The translations under genes and the position numbers were made by a program. From assembly GCF_025836975.1 (NCBI RefSeq), contig NZ_CP107548.1, positions 1,674,001-1,738,000 of the forward strand: a DNA stretch of 64,000 nucleotides. Direction: 5' to 3'. Below the pieces are notes generated by a model, which saw only the letters and a program-made list of their open reading frames with translations, was not told the DNA's origin and made no database searches. The DNA comes from Pollutimonas sp. M17 (lineage in GTDB: Bacteria; Pseudomonadota; Gammaproteobacteria; Burkholderiales; Burkholderiaceae_B). This document shows, piece after piece, positions 1-8,233 of the stretch. Within the stretch, counting starts at the first letter, position 1. The number at the start of each line of letters is the position of its first letter.

Positions 1-413
1 TAGAGCAGGCCATCTGCATCCCCTTGCTGCACATCGCCGATGCCACGGCCGAGGCATTGCTGGAGCATGGCATCAAGAGCGTGGGCCTGCTGGGCACGGC
101 GTTCACCATGGAACAGGATTTCTACAAGGGGCGGCTGGAGCAGAAATATGGCCTTGAAGTGCTGGTGCCCGACGCGCCCGACCGCAAGATCGTACACGAC
201 GTGATCTATCAGGAGCTTTGCCTGGGCAAGGTCGTTCCGGAATCCAGGGCACAGTATTTGCGCATCATCGATGCGCTGGCGGCCCGGGGCGCGCAGGCGG
301 TGATACTGGGCTGCACGGAAATCGGCCTGCTGGTGAAGCAGGCCGACAGTTCCGTCATGCTGTTCGACACCACGCTGATCCATGCCGGGGCGGCGGTCGA
401 ACGGGCCATCTGA
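1..413 (+). CDS. Aspartate/glutamate racemase family protein, C-terminal part
   Basis: The 5' end lies outside the window; the open frame is already running at base 3 and ends with TGA at 411-413. About 136 residues are visible, compared with roughly 230 for the family. The motif ILGCTEIGLLV near the C-terminus carries the second catalytic cysteine of the Asp/Glu/hydantoin racemase fold, and the upstream segment VGLLGTAFTMEQDFY is typical of the YgeA-like amino-acid racemases. Those enzymes interconvert L- and D-amino acids without a cofactor. Substrate cannot be told from this fragment. It converges on the serine acetyltransferase gene with a 28-base gap. Confidence 0.85.
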   Translation, partial: EQAICIPLLHIADATAEALLEHGIKSVGLLGTAFTMEQDFYKGRLEQKYGLEVLVPDAPDRKIVHDVIYQELCLGKVVPESRAQYLRIIDALAARGAQAVILGCTEIGLLVKQADSSVMLFDTTLIHAGAAVERAI

Positions 414-441
414 TCGCAGGCGCCGGCGGCGCGCCCATCGC

Positions 442-1374
442 CTATAGGGTGGAGTCCGCCGCGGCGGGGTCGCAGCTGCGCGTGCCCTGCGAATCGGCCT
501 GGGTCACGTGGGCGCCCGCCGGCACGTCGTCGATCAGCCAGACGTTCCCGCCTATGGTGCATCCGCGTCCCAGCGTCACCCGGCCCAATATGGTGGCGCC
601 CGCGTAGATGACCACATCGTCCTCCACGATGGGGTGGCGGGGCAGGCCCTTTTCGAGCTTGCCGTTCGAATCCGTGGGAAAACGCTTGGCGCCCAGGGTG
701 ACGGCCTGGTAGATGCGCACGCGCTGGCCGATGATGGCCGTTTCGCCGATGACCACGCCCGTGCCGTGGTCGATGAAGAAGCTGGGGCCGATCTGGGCGC
801 CGGGGTGGATGTCGATGCCGGTCTGGGAATGGGCCAGCTCGGAGGACATGCGGGCCAGCAGAGGCAGATCCAGCTTGTAGAACTGGTGCGCCACGCGGTG
901 GTGGATCATGGCCAGCACACCCGGATAGCACAGCAGGACTTCATCGACGCTGCGCGCGGCGGGATCGCCCTGGAAGGCGGCCAGCACGTCGGCGTCGAGC
1001 TGGCGGCGGATTTCGGGCAGCGAGCCGGCAAAGGACTGCACCGCCGCGATGGCCTTTTCCTCGATCTCATCGTCGTTGCGATGCTCGTGGCGCCGCTGAT
1101 AGCGCATTTCCAGCCGGACCTGATTCAGCAGGGCATGCAGGGCCGAGTCCAGGGTGTGGCCGACATAGAAGTCTTCGCTTTCCTGGCGCAGATCCAGCGG
1201 ACCCAGGCGCATGGGGAACAACACGCCTTTAAGGTCGTCCAGGATATGCGAAATGGCTTGCGGCGATGGGAACTCGCGTCCGCCGGGCTCGCGCGAGCGT
1301 TTCTGGGACGCGCGCCAGTCCTGCCGGACGGCGTTCAGGTCTTGGACTATGGGATGGATATCGAAAACGGCCAT
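442..1374 (-). CDS. Serine O-acetyltransferase, EpsC type
   Basis: The cytosolic enzyme transfers acetyl from acetyl-CoA to L-serine, giving O-acetylserine for cysteine synthesis. The product is 310 residues from the ATG at 1374; an in-frame extension to 1449 exists but adds a non-family stretch. The N-terminal half is helical; the left-handed beta-helix begins near residue 185 with hexapeptide turns such as IHPGAQIG and FFIDHGTGVVIG, where the DHG histidine (about 203) is the expected catalytic base. The long N-terminal domain matches the EpsC/SAT subfamily of betaproteobacteria rather than short CysE. It is divergent from the small DUF2007 gene, with 123 bases between the two starts. Confidence 0.9.
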   Translation of the reverse strand: MAVFDIHPIVQDLNAVRQDWRASQKRSREPGGREFPSPQAISHILDDLKGVLFPMRLGPLDLRQESEDFYVGHTLDSALHALLNQVRLEMRYQRRHEHRNDDEIEEKAIAAVQSFAGSLPEIRRQLDADVLAAFQGDPAARSVDEVLLCYPGVLAMIHHRVAHQFYKLDLPLLARMSSELAHSQTGIDIHPGAQIGPSFFIDHGTGVVIGETAIIGQRVRIYQAVTLGAKRFPTDSNGKLEKGLPRHPIVEDDVVIYAGATILGRVTLGRGCTIGGNVWLIDDVPAGAHVTQADSQGTRSCDPAAADSTL

Positions 1375-1497
1375 GTAGAGTCTTGCTCCGGTTTGGAGAT
1401 CGGCGCCGCCGGCGATGCCCGGGCTGTACAAGCTGGTATATGCTGGCATGAACCCAGGGTTGCGGCAGGCGCAGGGAAAAGAACAGGGGAAACAGGC

Positions 1498-1713
1498 ATG
1501 ATACCAATCTATTGCCCGAAATCGGAGTCCGAGGCCTCGGTCATCGCGTCGTTGATGGACGCATACGGCATCGCTTTCCTGATGCGTGGCGGCGCATTCA
1601 GTTCCATGTACCCGGGGCCGGTCGCCAACAGCCTGAATGCCCGAACCTTGATGGTGCAGGAAGACCAGGCCGAACTGGCCATGCAGTTGCTCCAGCCGTT
1701 TATCGAGGAGTAG
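1498..1713 (+). CDS. DUF2007 family small protein
   Basis: A 71-residue protein starting MIPIYCPKSESEASVIAS. The pattern of an N-terminal strand, a helix that 'spans' a pair of sites (EASVIASLMDAYGI), a glycine-rich loop and a second helix near the C-terminus is that of the DUF2007 'putative signal transducing protein' family, which has a ferredoxin-like fold. Function is unknown. ATG at 1498 is preceded by an AGGGGA-like ribosome-binding stretch; the same frame stays open far upstream but those codons overlap the acetyltransferase gene on the other strand. It is followed after 69 bases by an EamA permease on the same strand. Confidence 0.7.
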   Translation: MIPIYCPKSESEASVIASLMDAYGIAFLMRGGAFSSMYPGPVANSLNARTLMVQEDQAELAMQLLQPFIEE

Positions 1714-1782
1714 CGCAGGCTTGCGTTACGATAGCGCTTCGCGGCGATACCCGCCGTATTTCGCCGCCGCGCCGACTTGCCC

Positions 1783-2694
1783 ATGACTCATAGAATCACG
1801 CCTTCGACTGTCCTGCTTTTGCTTGTTCCCCCGTTTCTCTGGGCCGGCAACGCGGTATTGGGGCGCATCGTCAGCGACATGGTGCCGCCCATTACCCTGA
1901 ATTTTTTGCGCTGGGCCATCGCTTTCCTCATCTTGCTGCCACTGGGCCATTCCGTCCTGAGCCGGGGCAGCGGCTTGTGGGCCCGCAGGAAGCGCTATGC
2001 GCTGCTGGGCCTGCTGGGCGTCGGGCTGTACAACACCCTGCAGTACATGGCCCTGCATACCTCCACGCCGATCAACGTGACACTGGTCGGCGCCAGCATG
2101 CCGGTATGGATGCTGGTGGTGGGCTTTTTGTTCTTCGGCGCGCGCATCGGCGGGCATCAACTGGTCGGCGCAGCCTTGTCCATGATGGGCGTGCTGGTGG
2201 TGCTCAGCCACGGTCAATGGGAGCAGCTGCTGTCCATGCGCTTCGTCGCCGGGGATGTCTTCATGATCGTGGCCACGATCGTGTGGGCCTTCTATAGCTG
2301 GCTGTTGACGCGGGGCGGCGAGGAGGGAGGTATCCGGCGCAACTGGGCCACGCTGCTGCTGGCGCAGATTTCCTTCGGTGTGGTCTGGTCGGGCGGATTC
2401 GCCGCCGGCGAATGGGCGCTGACCGACGCGCGAATCGACTGGAGCTGGGGACTTGCGGCCGCGCTGATTTATTTTGCGGTGGGCCCCGCCATCGTGGCGT
2501 TCCGGTGCTGGGGGGCGGGGGTGGGCCGGGTGGGCCCGACGATCGCCGGTTTTTTCAATAACCTTACGCCCTTGTTCGCCGCCCTGATGTCATCGGCTTT
2601 TCTTGGCGAAACCCCGCATGCCTATCATGCGGTGGCCTTTCTTTTCATTGTCGGCGGCATCGTGCTGTCGTCCCGGTCTCGTCCGGCATCCTGA
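1783..2694 (+). CDS. EamA/DMT superfamily permease
   Basis: A 303-residue inner-membrane protein with about ten hydrophobic segments arranged as two EamA repeats, each opening with a segment like PPFLWAGNAVLGRIVSDMVPP and containing the family's Pro-Ile-Asn/Thr turn (STPINVTLVG). Members export or import amino acids, nucleosides and other small metabolites; the substrate here is unknown. ATG at 1783 is preferred over TTG at 1777. The last 70 bases of the gene overlap the end of the convergent HxlR regulator gene, so both C-termini are encoded by the same DNA. Confidence 0.85.
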   Translation: MTHRITPSTVLLLLVPPFLWAGNAVLGRIVSDMVPPITLNFLRWAIAFLILLPLGHSVLSRGSGLWARRKRYALLGLLGVGLYNTLQYMALHTSTPINVTLVGASMPVWMLVVGFLFFGARIGGHQLVGAALSMMGVLVVLSHGQWEQLLSMRFVAGDVFMIVATIVWAFYSWLLTRGGEEGGIRRNWATLLLAQISFGVVWSGGFAAGEWALTDARIDWSWGLAAALIYFAVGPAIVAFRCWGAGVGRVGPTIAGFFNNLTPLFAALMSSAFLGETPHAYHAVAFLFIVGGIVLSSRSRPAS

Positions 2695-3347
2695 GCGCGG
2701 TCGGGCAAGACGAAGCAATTGAAGAACTGCGCGATGGCCGATTTGCTGCCTGTGCAGCGCAGCCGTCCATCCTTGGCCGCCGCGTCCAGATCCGCCTTGC
2801 CATAAGCCAGCTGAAGCACGGTTTGCGGTTCGCAATGGATCGAAGCCTGGGGGTGCTCGGCCTCGCCCCGGGCGACGTCCACCTGTCCATCTCCGACCCG
2901 CGCACGAAAGGTTTCGTCGCCGAACTCGAACTGTATGCACAAGGTCAGGCCGCGGGCGCGCTGCGGATCGAACATCACCTTGAAGGAAAGCATCAGCGCG
3001 TCGGCGCCCACCTTGCCTCCGCGGATGAAGGAAGGGGATCGCACGCCCCAGCGAACCAATTGCAGCATGACCGGTTCCAGCTCTCGTCCCCAGTCGGTCA
3101 GTTCGTACACCCAGGAGGCCGCCGGAGGAGGGAGCCGGCGCCGCACTATGACCGAATCGGCCTCCAATTCGTTCAGGCGCTGTGTGAGCACATTGGGGCT
3201 GATGGAGGGAAGGCCTTTGCGCAAATCGGTAAAGCGCTTGGGCCCCAGAAGCAGTTCGCGGACCACCAGCAGCGCCCAGCGCTCGCCGATCAGGTCCAAG
3301 GCGTGCGCGGCGGCGCACGCATCGAGGTAACTGCGTTTTATTGCCAT
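2625..3347 (-). CDS. HxlR-type winged-helix regulator with C-terminal domain
   Basis: A 240-residue protein. Residues 1-100 form an HxlR winged helix: ALDLIGERWALLVVREL, then SISPNVLTQRLNELE as the recognition region and RRRLPPPAASWVYELTDWG as the wing. The next 130 residues form a separate domain resembling the SCP2-like C-terminal half found on some longer HxlR proteins; ordinary HxlR regulators end at about 120 residues. Start taken at ATG 3347 (MAIKRSYLD) rather than the in-frame codon at 3356. It likely controls itself or the divergent NTF2-VOC gene at 3510: the intervening 162 bases hold AT-rich repeats that look like an operator. Confidence 0.85.
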   Translation of the reverse strand: MAIKRSYLDACAAAHALDLIGERWALLVVRELLLGPKRFTDLRKGLPSISPNVLTQRLNELEADSVIVRRRLPPPAASWVYELTDWGRELEPVMLQLVRWGVRSPSFIRGGKVGADALMLSFKVMFDPQRARGLTLCIQFEFGDETFRARVGDGQVDVARGEAEHPQASIHCEPQTVLQLAYGKADLDAAAKDGRLRCTGSKSAIAQFFNCFVLPDRAQDAGRDRDDSTMPPTMKRKATA

Positions 3348-3384
3348 ACGTAACACTCTAGCACACTCAATCCTGAATTGATTA

Positions 3385-3412
3385 TTTTTAGTTGTTTTTT
3401 AGGACTAAAAAA
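3385..3412. promoter_or_regulatory. AT-rich repeat cluster, candidate HxlR operator
   Basis: TTTTTAG occurs at 3385-3391 and again at 3396-3402, exactly 11 bases apart, and the second copy forms an inverted repeat with CTAAAAAA at 3405-3412 (TTTTTTAG-GA-CTAAAAAA). The block sits between the divergent HxlR gene and the NTF2-VOC gene in an otherwise GC-rich sequence. Operator function is inferred from position and symmetry. Confidence 0.45.
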
Positions 3413-3509
3413 GGTTAAATAAACGCTCAATGGCATACGGGGCATTCCACGCGGGCGGCGAGCCTGGCCGGTGCTTCAGTCATTTCACCTTGAAGCCAGG
3501 AGACAAATT

Positions 3510-4460
3510 ATGGATTATGCAGGCGCCGACAAGGCACAGGAAGAAGTACGGCTGACCATAGACAGCTGGGTGAAAGCGGTGAGTGCGCGGGATGTAAAGG
3601 CCATCATGTCGCATTACGTCCCCAATGTGGTGGCGTTCGACGCCGTCCAGCAATTGCAGTTCAAGGGCGTAGAAGCCTATGGCAGGCACTGGGAGGCCTG
3701 CTTCGCCATGTGCCCGGGAGACATGATCTTCGATGCGGGCCAACTGGACATCCAGGCGGAAAACGACCTGGCGGTCGCCCATGGCCTGATCCGTTGCGGC
3801 ATGAAGGACGAGAACGGCAAGGAAAATTGTTCGTGGATGCGCATGACGTCCAGCTATCGCAAGAACGGCGGCAAATGGGCCATTGCCCACGAGCATTTTT
3901 CCGCCCCTTTCGACATGCGCACGGCCAGGGCCATGTTCGACCTGGAGCCGGAGGGGGCCCCCGCCAAGATCAGGCCCATTCCCCTGGGCATGAATGCCGT
4001 CACGCCCCATCTGGTCTGCGCCGATGCGCTGGGAGCCATCGAGTTCTACAAGAAGGCGTTCGGTGCGACCGAAGAAACCCGGCTGGAGATGGCGCCGGGC
4101 AAGCTGGCTCACGCCTGCCTGAGAATCGGCGATTCCGCCATCTTCCTGGTCGATGAGGTTCCGCAATGGGGCTCGGTCAGCCCCAGGTCGCTCAAGGGCA
4201 CGCCGGTAAGCATCCACTTGTACGTGGAGGACGCCGACGCCGCCCAGGCCAAGGCGGTGGCGGCGGGCGCGAAGGAAATCATGCCCGTCCAGGAAATGTT
4301 CTGGGGCGACCGCTACGGCCTGGTGGAGGATCCCTATGGCCATCGGTGGTCCGTGGCCACGCACGTGCGAGACCTGAACGCCGAGCAGATACAGGAAGCC
4401 GCAAGGCAGATGATGGATACCGCGTCCGAGTGTCCGGGCGCCAAAGCCGAAGCGTCCTAG
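3510..4460 (+). CDS. Fusion protein: NTF2/SnoaL-like domain plus PhnB-like VOC domain
   Basis: A 316-residue protein starting at ATG 3510 behind CCAGGAGACAA. Residues about 5-140 match the SnoaL/DUF4440 NTF2-like fold (EVRLTIDSWVKAVSARDVKAIMSHYVPNV is split here only for context; the signature is SARDVKAIMSHY and the later SWMRMTSSYRKNGGKWAIAH). Residues about 165-300 match PhnB-like glyoxalase/bleomycin-resistance domains: PHLVCADALGAIEFYKKAFG, then FWGDRYGLVEDPYGHRW near the end. Both domains also occur as separate small proteins; here they are one reading frame. The reaction is unknown. It is divergent from the HxlR regulator, which may control it. Confidence 0.8.
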   Translation: MDYAGADKAQEEVRLTIDSWVKAVSARDVKAIMSHYVPNVVAFDAVQQLQFKGVEAYGRHWEACFAMCPGDMIFDAGQLDIQAENDLAVAHGLIRCGMKDENGKENCSWMRMTSSYRKNGGKWAIAHEHFSAPFDMRTARAMFDLEPEGAPAKIRPIPLGMNAVTPHLVCADALGAIEFYKKAFGATEETRLEMAPGKLAHACLRIGDSAIFLVDEVPQWGSVSPRSLKGTPVSIHLYVEDADAAQAKAVAAGAKEIMPVQEMFWGDRYGLVEDPYGHRWSVATHVRDLNAEQIQEAARQMMDTASECPGAKAEAS

Positions 4461-4550
4461 CCGGAGGCTTTGGCTCCGCCCCGGCCAATGGCGGATTCCG
4501 GTTTCAGTCTTCGGCGATAATCGGGCGATATGAATTTTCCCGGTGGTTCG

Positions 4551-5471
4551 ATGACCAAGCCTCCTGGCCGGCTGCTCGCCTACGTTTGCCTTGCACTCAG
4601 CATGTCTCTGGTCGGCGCCTATGTGGCGCTGACCAAGCCCCTGGCGCTGGCATTGCCTGTATTTCTCCTGGGCTGGCTGCGCTTCGGCATAGGCGGCATC
4701 GCCATGCTGCGCTGGCTGCGCAAGCCCGCGGGCGAGCCGCCCTTGTCGGGCCAGACGCGGAAACTGATTTTCCTCGAGTCCTTCCTGGGCAACTTCCTGT
4801 TCACCTTGTGCATGATCGTGGGCGTGAGCCTGACCAGCGCTGTGTCCGCGGGAGTGATCATGTCCGCCATTCCCGCCATGGTCGCCTTGATGAGCTGGAT
4901 ATTCCTTAAAGAAGAGATCGGCCCGCGCGTCTGGGCGGCGGTGGCTTGCGGCGCCCTGGGCATAGGCTTGCTGTCGCTGGCCCAGGCCGGCGCTCCCGAT
5001 GCGCCCCAGGCATCGAGCGACGGTGGGCGGGCCTGGCTGGGCAACGTGCTGATCTTCGGCGCGGTCCTATGTGAAGCATCGTATGCGGTCATCGGCAAGA
5101 AGCTGACCGCGGTGCTCAGCCCCAAGCGCATCAGCGCCATCATCAATCTGTGGGGTTTCGTCCTGATGACGCCGCTTGGGCTGTATACGGCGCTGCAGTT
5201 CGATTTCGCGGCGGTGCGCGTCGAAATGTGGGTCCTGCTGCTGTTCTATGCGCTGGCGGCCAGTGTGTGGACGGTATGGCTATGGATGACGGGACTGAAG
5301 TCCGTTCCGGCCTCGCGCGCCGGGGTGTTCACCGTCATGCTGCCCATCAGCGCCGCCCTGGTGGGCGTGCTGGTTCTGGGCGAGACCTTGACGGCATTGC
5401 AGGTGATCGCGTTTGCCATCGCGCTGGCCGGGCTGCTGCTGGCGACCCTGCCGGCCAGGCGGACTGTGTAG
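4551..5471 (+). CDS. EamA/DMT superfamily permease
   Basis: A 306-residue integral membrane protein with ten predicted hydrophobic segments in two EamA halves (for example SLVGAYVALTKPLALALPVF and later SVPASRAGVFTVMLPISAAL). The second-half motif with a conserved Pro-Ile in the penultimate segment followed by VLVLGETLT is characteristic of drug/metabolite transporters. The start at 4551 has GGTGG six bases upstream; ATG at 4530 is an alternative that adds seven residues. Substrate unknown. It converges on recJ, with 86 bases between the two stops. Confidence 0.82.
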   Translation: MTKPPGRLLAYVCLALSMSLVGAYVALTKPLALALPVFLLGWLRFGIGGIAMLRWLRKPAGEPPLSGQTRKLIFLESFLGNFLFTLCMIVGVSLTSAVSAGVIMSAIPAMVALMSWIFLKEEIGPRVWAAVACGALGIGLLSLAQAGAPDAPQASSDGGRAWLGNVLIFGAVLCEASYAVIGKKLTAVLSPKRISAIINLWGFVLMTPLGLYTALQFDFAAVRVEMWVLLLFYALAASVWTVWLWMTGLKSVPASRAGVFTVMLPISAALVGVLVLGETLTALQVIAFAIALAGLLLATLPARRTV

Positions 5472-5557
5472 CCGCGGGCCGGTGTGGTCCGCGCCATTTT
5501 CGCGCGGCCAGGCCTAGCCCAGCCCAGCCCAGCCACGGGGCCGGCCAGACCGCCGGC

Positions 5558-7282
5558 TCAGCCCTGTGCCCCGCAGGCGTATTCGATGATCAGCTGCGCC
5601 GAGACCATGCCGTTCCAGACGTTCTGGTCCAGCCGGTAGGCCGCGTCGATCTGTTCGGGCAGCATGTCGGCGTGGTTGAACCAGATGGCGTCGAAGCGCT
5701 GATGACCCCGTTCCAGGCTGAGCTTCAGGTGCTTTTCCTTCAGCAGCCTTTGCTGGCGCACGTGGAAAGTATCCCGGAACACGGGGGCCGGAAAGCCGGC
5801 GCCCCAAACCTGCTGTTGCAGCAGTCCCGCCACGTCGGCGTTCGCATAGCCGGTTTCCAGCGACCCGTCGGTTTCTATGATGGGATCGAAGCTCTTGCGG
5901 CCGCTCAGCTCCTGCACGGCGGCGTCGAAGCCGGCAACGAAAATGTCGTAGGCATCTTCGCGCAGGCTCAGGCCGGCCGCCATGGCATGGCCGCCGAATT
6001 TCAGGATGATGCCCGGGTGGCGCTTGGAGACCAGGTCCAGCACGTCGCGCAGGTGCACGTCGGGGATGGATCGGCCCGATCCGCGCAGCTCGCCTTCGTC
6101 GGAGCGCGCGAAGGCGAGCGTCGGGCGCCAATAGCTTTCTTTCAGGCGCGAAGCCACCAACCCCACCACGCCCTGGTGCCAGTCGGGGCTGTATACGCAA
6201 ACGCTGGCGCCCATTGTGGGCAGTGAGGTTTCGATGGCGGCCAGCGCCTCTTCGCGCATGGCGGCCTCGATGCCGCGCCGTTCCTGGTTCATGGCGTCCA
6301 GTTGCCGGGCCAGCTCCAGCGCCTGGCCCTCGTCGTCCGTGGTCAGGCAATGTATGCCGATACTCATGTCGGCCAGGCGGCCGGCCGCGTTGATGCGCGG
6401 GCCCAGGGCGAAACCCAGGTCGAAGCCGCTGGCCTGGCGCGGCTCGCGCCCGGCGACGGCGAACAGGGCGCGCAGGCCGGGCTGCATGCGGCCCGCGCGC
6501 ATCTTCTGCAAGCCCTGCGTGACCAGCAGGCGGTTGTTGGCGTCCAGCTTGACCACGTCGGCCACCGTGCCCAGCGCGACAAGATCGGCCAGGTTGTCCA
6601 GCCGCGGGCCGCCGTCGGCGGCATAGACTCCGCGTTGGCGCAGCTCGGCGCGCAGGGCCAGCATCAGGTAGAAGATCACGCCTACGCCCGCCAGGTTCTT
6701 GGACGGAAAACCGCAGCCGGGCTGATTGGGATTGACGATGGCCAGGGCATTGGGCAGGGTGTCGCCGGGCAGGTGATGGTCGGTGATGAGCACGTCGATG
6801 CCCGCCAGCCTTGCGGCTTCCACGCCGTCCAGGCTGGCGATGCCATTGTCCACGGTGATGAGCATGTCGGGTCTGCCGGCGTGATGCCGGGCGGCCAGCT
6901 CGACGACGGCGGGCGACAGGCCATAGCCGGTCTCGAAGCGGTTGGGAACCAGGAAGTCCACGATGGCGCCCATGCCGCGCAGGGCGCGCAGGCCCACCGC
7001 GCAGGCCGTGGCGCCATCGCAGTCGTAATCGGCGACGATCAGCAGTCTCTTGCGCGCCTGGATGGCATCGGCCAGCACCGCGGCCGCGCGCTGCACATGC
7101 GTCAACTTGCCGGGCGGGATCATGGCTGCCCAGATCAACTGCGTTTCACTGGGATGGCGCACGCCGCGCGCCGCCCACAGCCGCGAAAGCAGGGGGTGTA
7201 TGCCGGCGGCTTCCAGTGCCTTGGCCGCCTCGAAATCGGCGGAACGTATGCTTAGTCTTGGTGTGACCACCACTTCCTCCAT
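5558..7282 (-). CDS. recJ: Single-stranded-DNA-specific exonuclease RecJ
   Basis: RecJ degrades single-stranded DNA 5' to 3' in RecF-pathway recombination, mismatch repair and base-excision repair. The 574-residue product shows the DHH-family metal motifs in order: VADYDCDGATA (85-90), VDNG (144-147), ITDHH (DHH at 168-170) and a later GGHAMAAGLS in the DHHA1 domain, followed by the C-terminal OB-fold region. Start chosen at ATG 7282, which overlaps the end of the upstream rpfE-like gene by 31 bases; a longer open frame up to 7555 lies wholly inside that gene and is not family-like. The overlap suggests translational coupling to the rpfE-like gene. Confidence 0.95.
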   Translation of the reverse strand: MEEVVVTPRLSIRSADFEAAKALEAAGIHPLLSRLWAARGVRHPSETQLIWAAMIPPGKLTHVQRAAAVLADAIQARKRLLIVADYDCDGATACAVGLRALRGMGAIVDFLVPNRFETGYGLSPAVVELAARHHAGRPDMLITVDNGIASLDGVEAARLAGIDVLITDHHLPGDTLPNALAIVNPNQPGCGFPSKNLAGVGVIFYLMLALRAELRQRGVYAADGGPRLDNLADLVALGTVADVVKLDANNRLLVTQGLQKMRAGRMQPGLRALFAVAGREPRQASGFDLGFALGPRINAAGRLADMSIGIHCLTTDDEGQALELARQLDAMNQERRGIEAAMREEALAAIETSLPTMGASVCVYSPDWHQGVVGLVASRLKESYWRPTLAFARSDEGELRGSGRSIPDVHLRDVLDLVSKRHPGIILKFGGHAMAAGLSLREDAYDIFVAGFDAAVQELSGRKSFDPIIETDGSLETGYANADVAGLLQQQVWGAGFPAPVFRDTFHVRQQRLLKEKHLKLSLERGHQRFDAIWFNHADMLPEQIDAAYRLDQNVWNGMVSAQLIIEYACGAQG

Positions 7283-8193
7283 GCATTGCGGCTGCCGGGC
7301 AGCCATTGCGTCCACCGGCCCAGCGCGGCGGTCTTCAGTTCCACGTACCGGTCGTTCCCGATCAGGACGATCTCGGGCGGTTTGTTCCTGGCCAGAGGCT
7401 GGAAGACGCGCGCTTCCAATTCGCCCAGCGCGGCCAGCCATCCGCCCCAGTCGTGCGCGATGCTGCTGGCCAGCAGATCGCCATGCACCCGCGTTTCCGG
7501 ATCGGGGGCCGGCGGCTTCGTCAATTGGTCCGGGCTTGCGCCGCCGAACAGCCACAGGCTGTTGATGGGAACCAGCCCCTGCCGGTAGCGTTCCTGGTTG
7601 ACCGGATGCTCATACCACAGCATCTGCACTTCGTTGACCAGGCGGCGCCAGGGCCGCCCCGCCATGTCCTGCGACCACCAGTCGTTGACCGAGGTAATGG
7701 CCACCAGGGCGGGGCTGGCGCATGATGGCGCATAGCCTCCGGGCAGCTCGATGCGCCAGCGATCCGTGCCGCCGGGATGCAGCGTGAAGTCCACTTCCGA
7801 AAACAGCGCCTGTACGGATTCGAACAAGGCTACACTCTGGTCTGGCGCAATGGCCAGTTCGCGCGCAGGCAGCAATGCCGCGCCGTCGCGGGAAGGTGAA
7901 ACATGCACCAGTTCGGCCAGCCATACGGGCCGGCCGGCTTCGGCGGTATCGGCCGCCAGCAAGGGGCCCAGGCCTGCGGCGCAGTTCTGTCCGGCCCTGG
8001 GCTGGAAACCATGGTGCATCAGTTGCCACTGCTCGAAAGGCGTGCAGCCGGCTCGAGCCGCATCGGCGGTGGTGGATGTTGCATGGCCGCGTTCCAGCCA
8101 GCCCATCAGTGTCGGAGCGGCGGCCGGCAGGTAGGAAATCAGTTCGCGCGCTTCGCGAGGGTCGGGCAGGGCGCCAGGTAGTACGATTCGCAT
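7252..8193 (-). CDS. RpfE-like / cofactor-independent phosphoglycerate mutase-related protein
   Basis: A 313-residue protein starting MRIVLPGALPDPREA. It resembles proteins annotated as RpfE-type or apgM-like regulatory proteins that sit directly upstream of recJ in Xanthomonas, Burkholderia and Bordetella. Features seen: a C-terminal half with WLFGGASPD and VHGDLLASSIAHDWGGW, then VLIGNDRYVELKT. I see no complete phosphatase or mutase active site. The partnership with recJ (31-base overlap, same strand) is the main support for the family call. Molecular function is not established. It is divergent from lolC with 40 bases between starts. Confidence 0.65.
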   Translation of the reverse strand: MRIVLPGALPDPREARELISYLPAAAPTLMGWLERGHATSTTADAARAGCTPFEQWQLMHHGFQPRAGQNCAAGLGPLLAADTAEAGRPVWLAELVHVSPSRDGAALLPARELAIAPDQSVALFESVQALFSEVDFTLHPGGTDRWRIELPGGYAPSCASPALVAITSVNDWWSQDMAGRPWRRLVNEVQMLWYEHPVNQERYRQGLVPINSLWLFGGASPDQLTKPPAPDPETRVHGDLLASSIAHDWGGWLAALGELEARVFQPLARNKPPEIVLIGNDRYVELKTAALGRWTQWLPGSRNAWRKWWSHQD

Positions 8194-8233
8194 TCCAGGA
8201 TTGTAGTGTCAATGGGAAACGGTGGCTTTTACG

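Noticed and set aside
5513-5535. CAGCC tandem copies between the EamA gene and recJ
   Set aside because: Only three short copies in a GC-rich gap; too few and too short to call a functional repeat.
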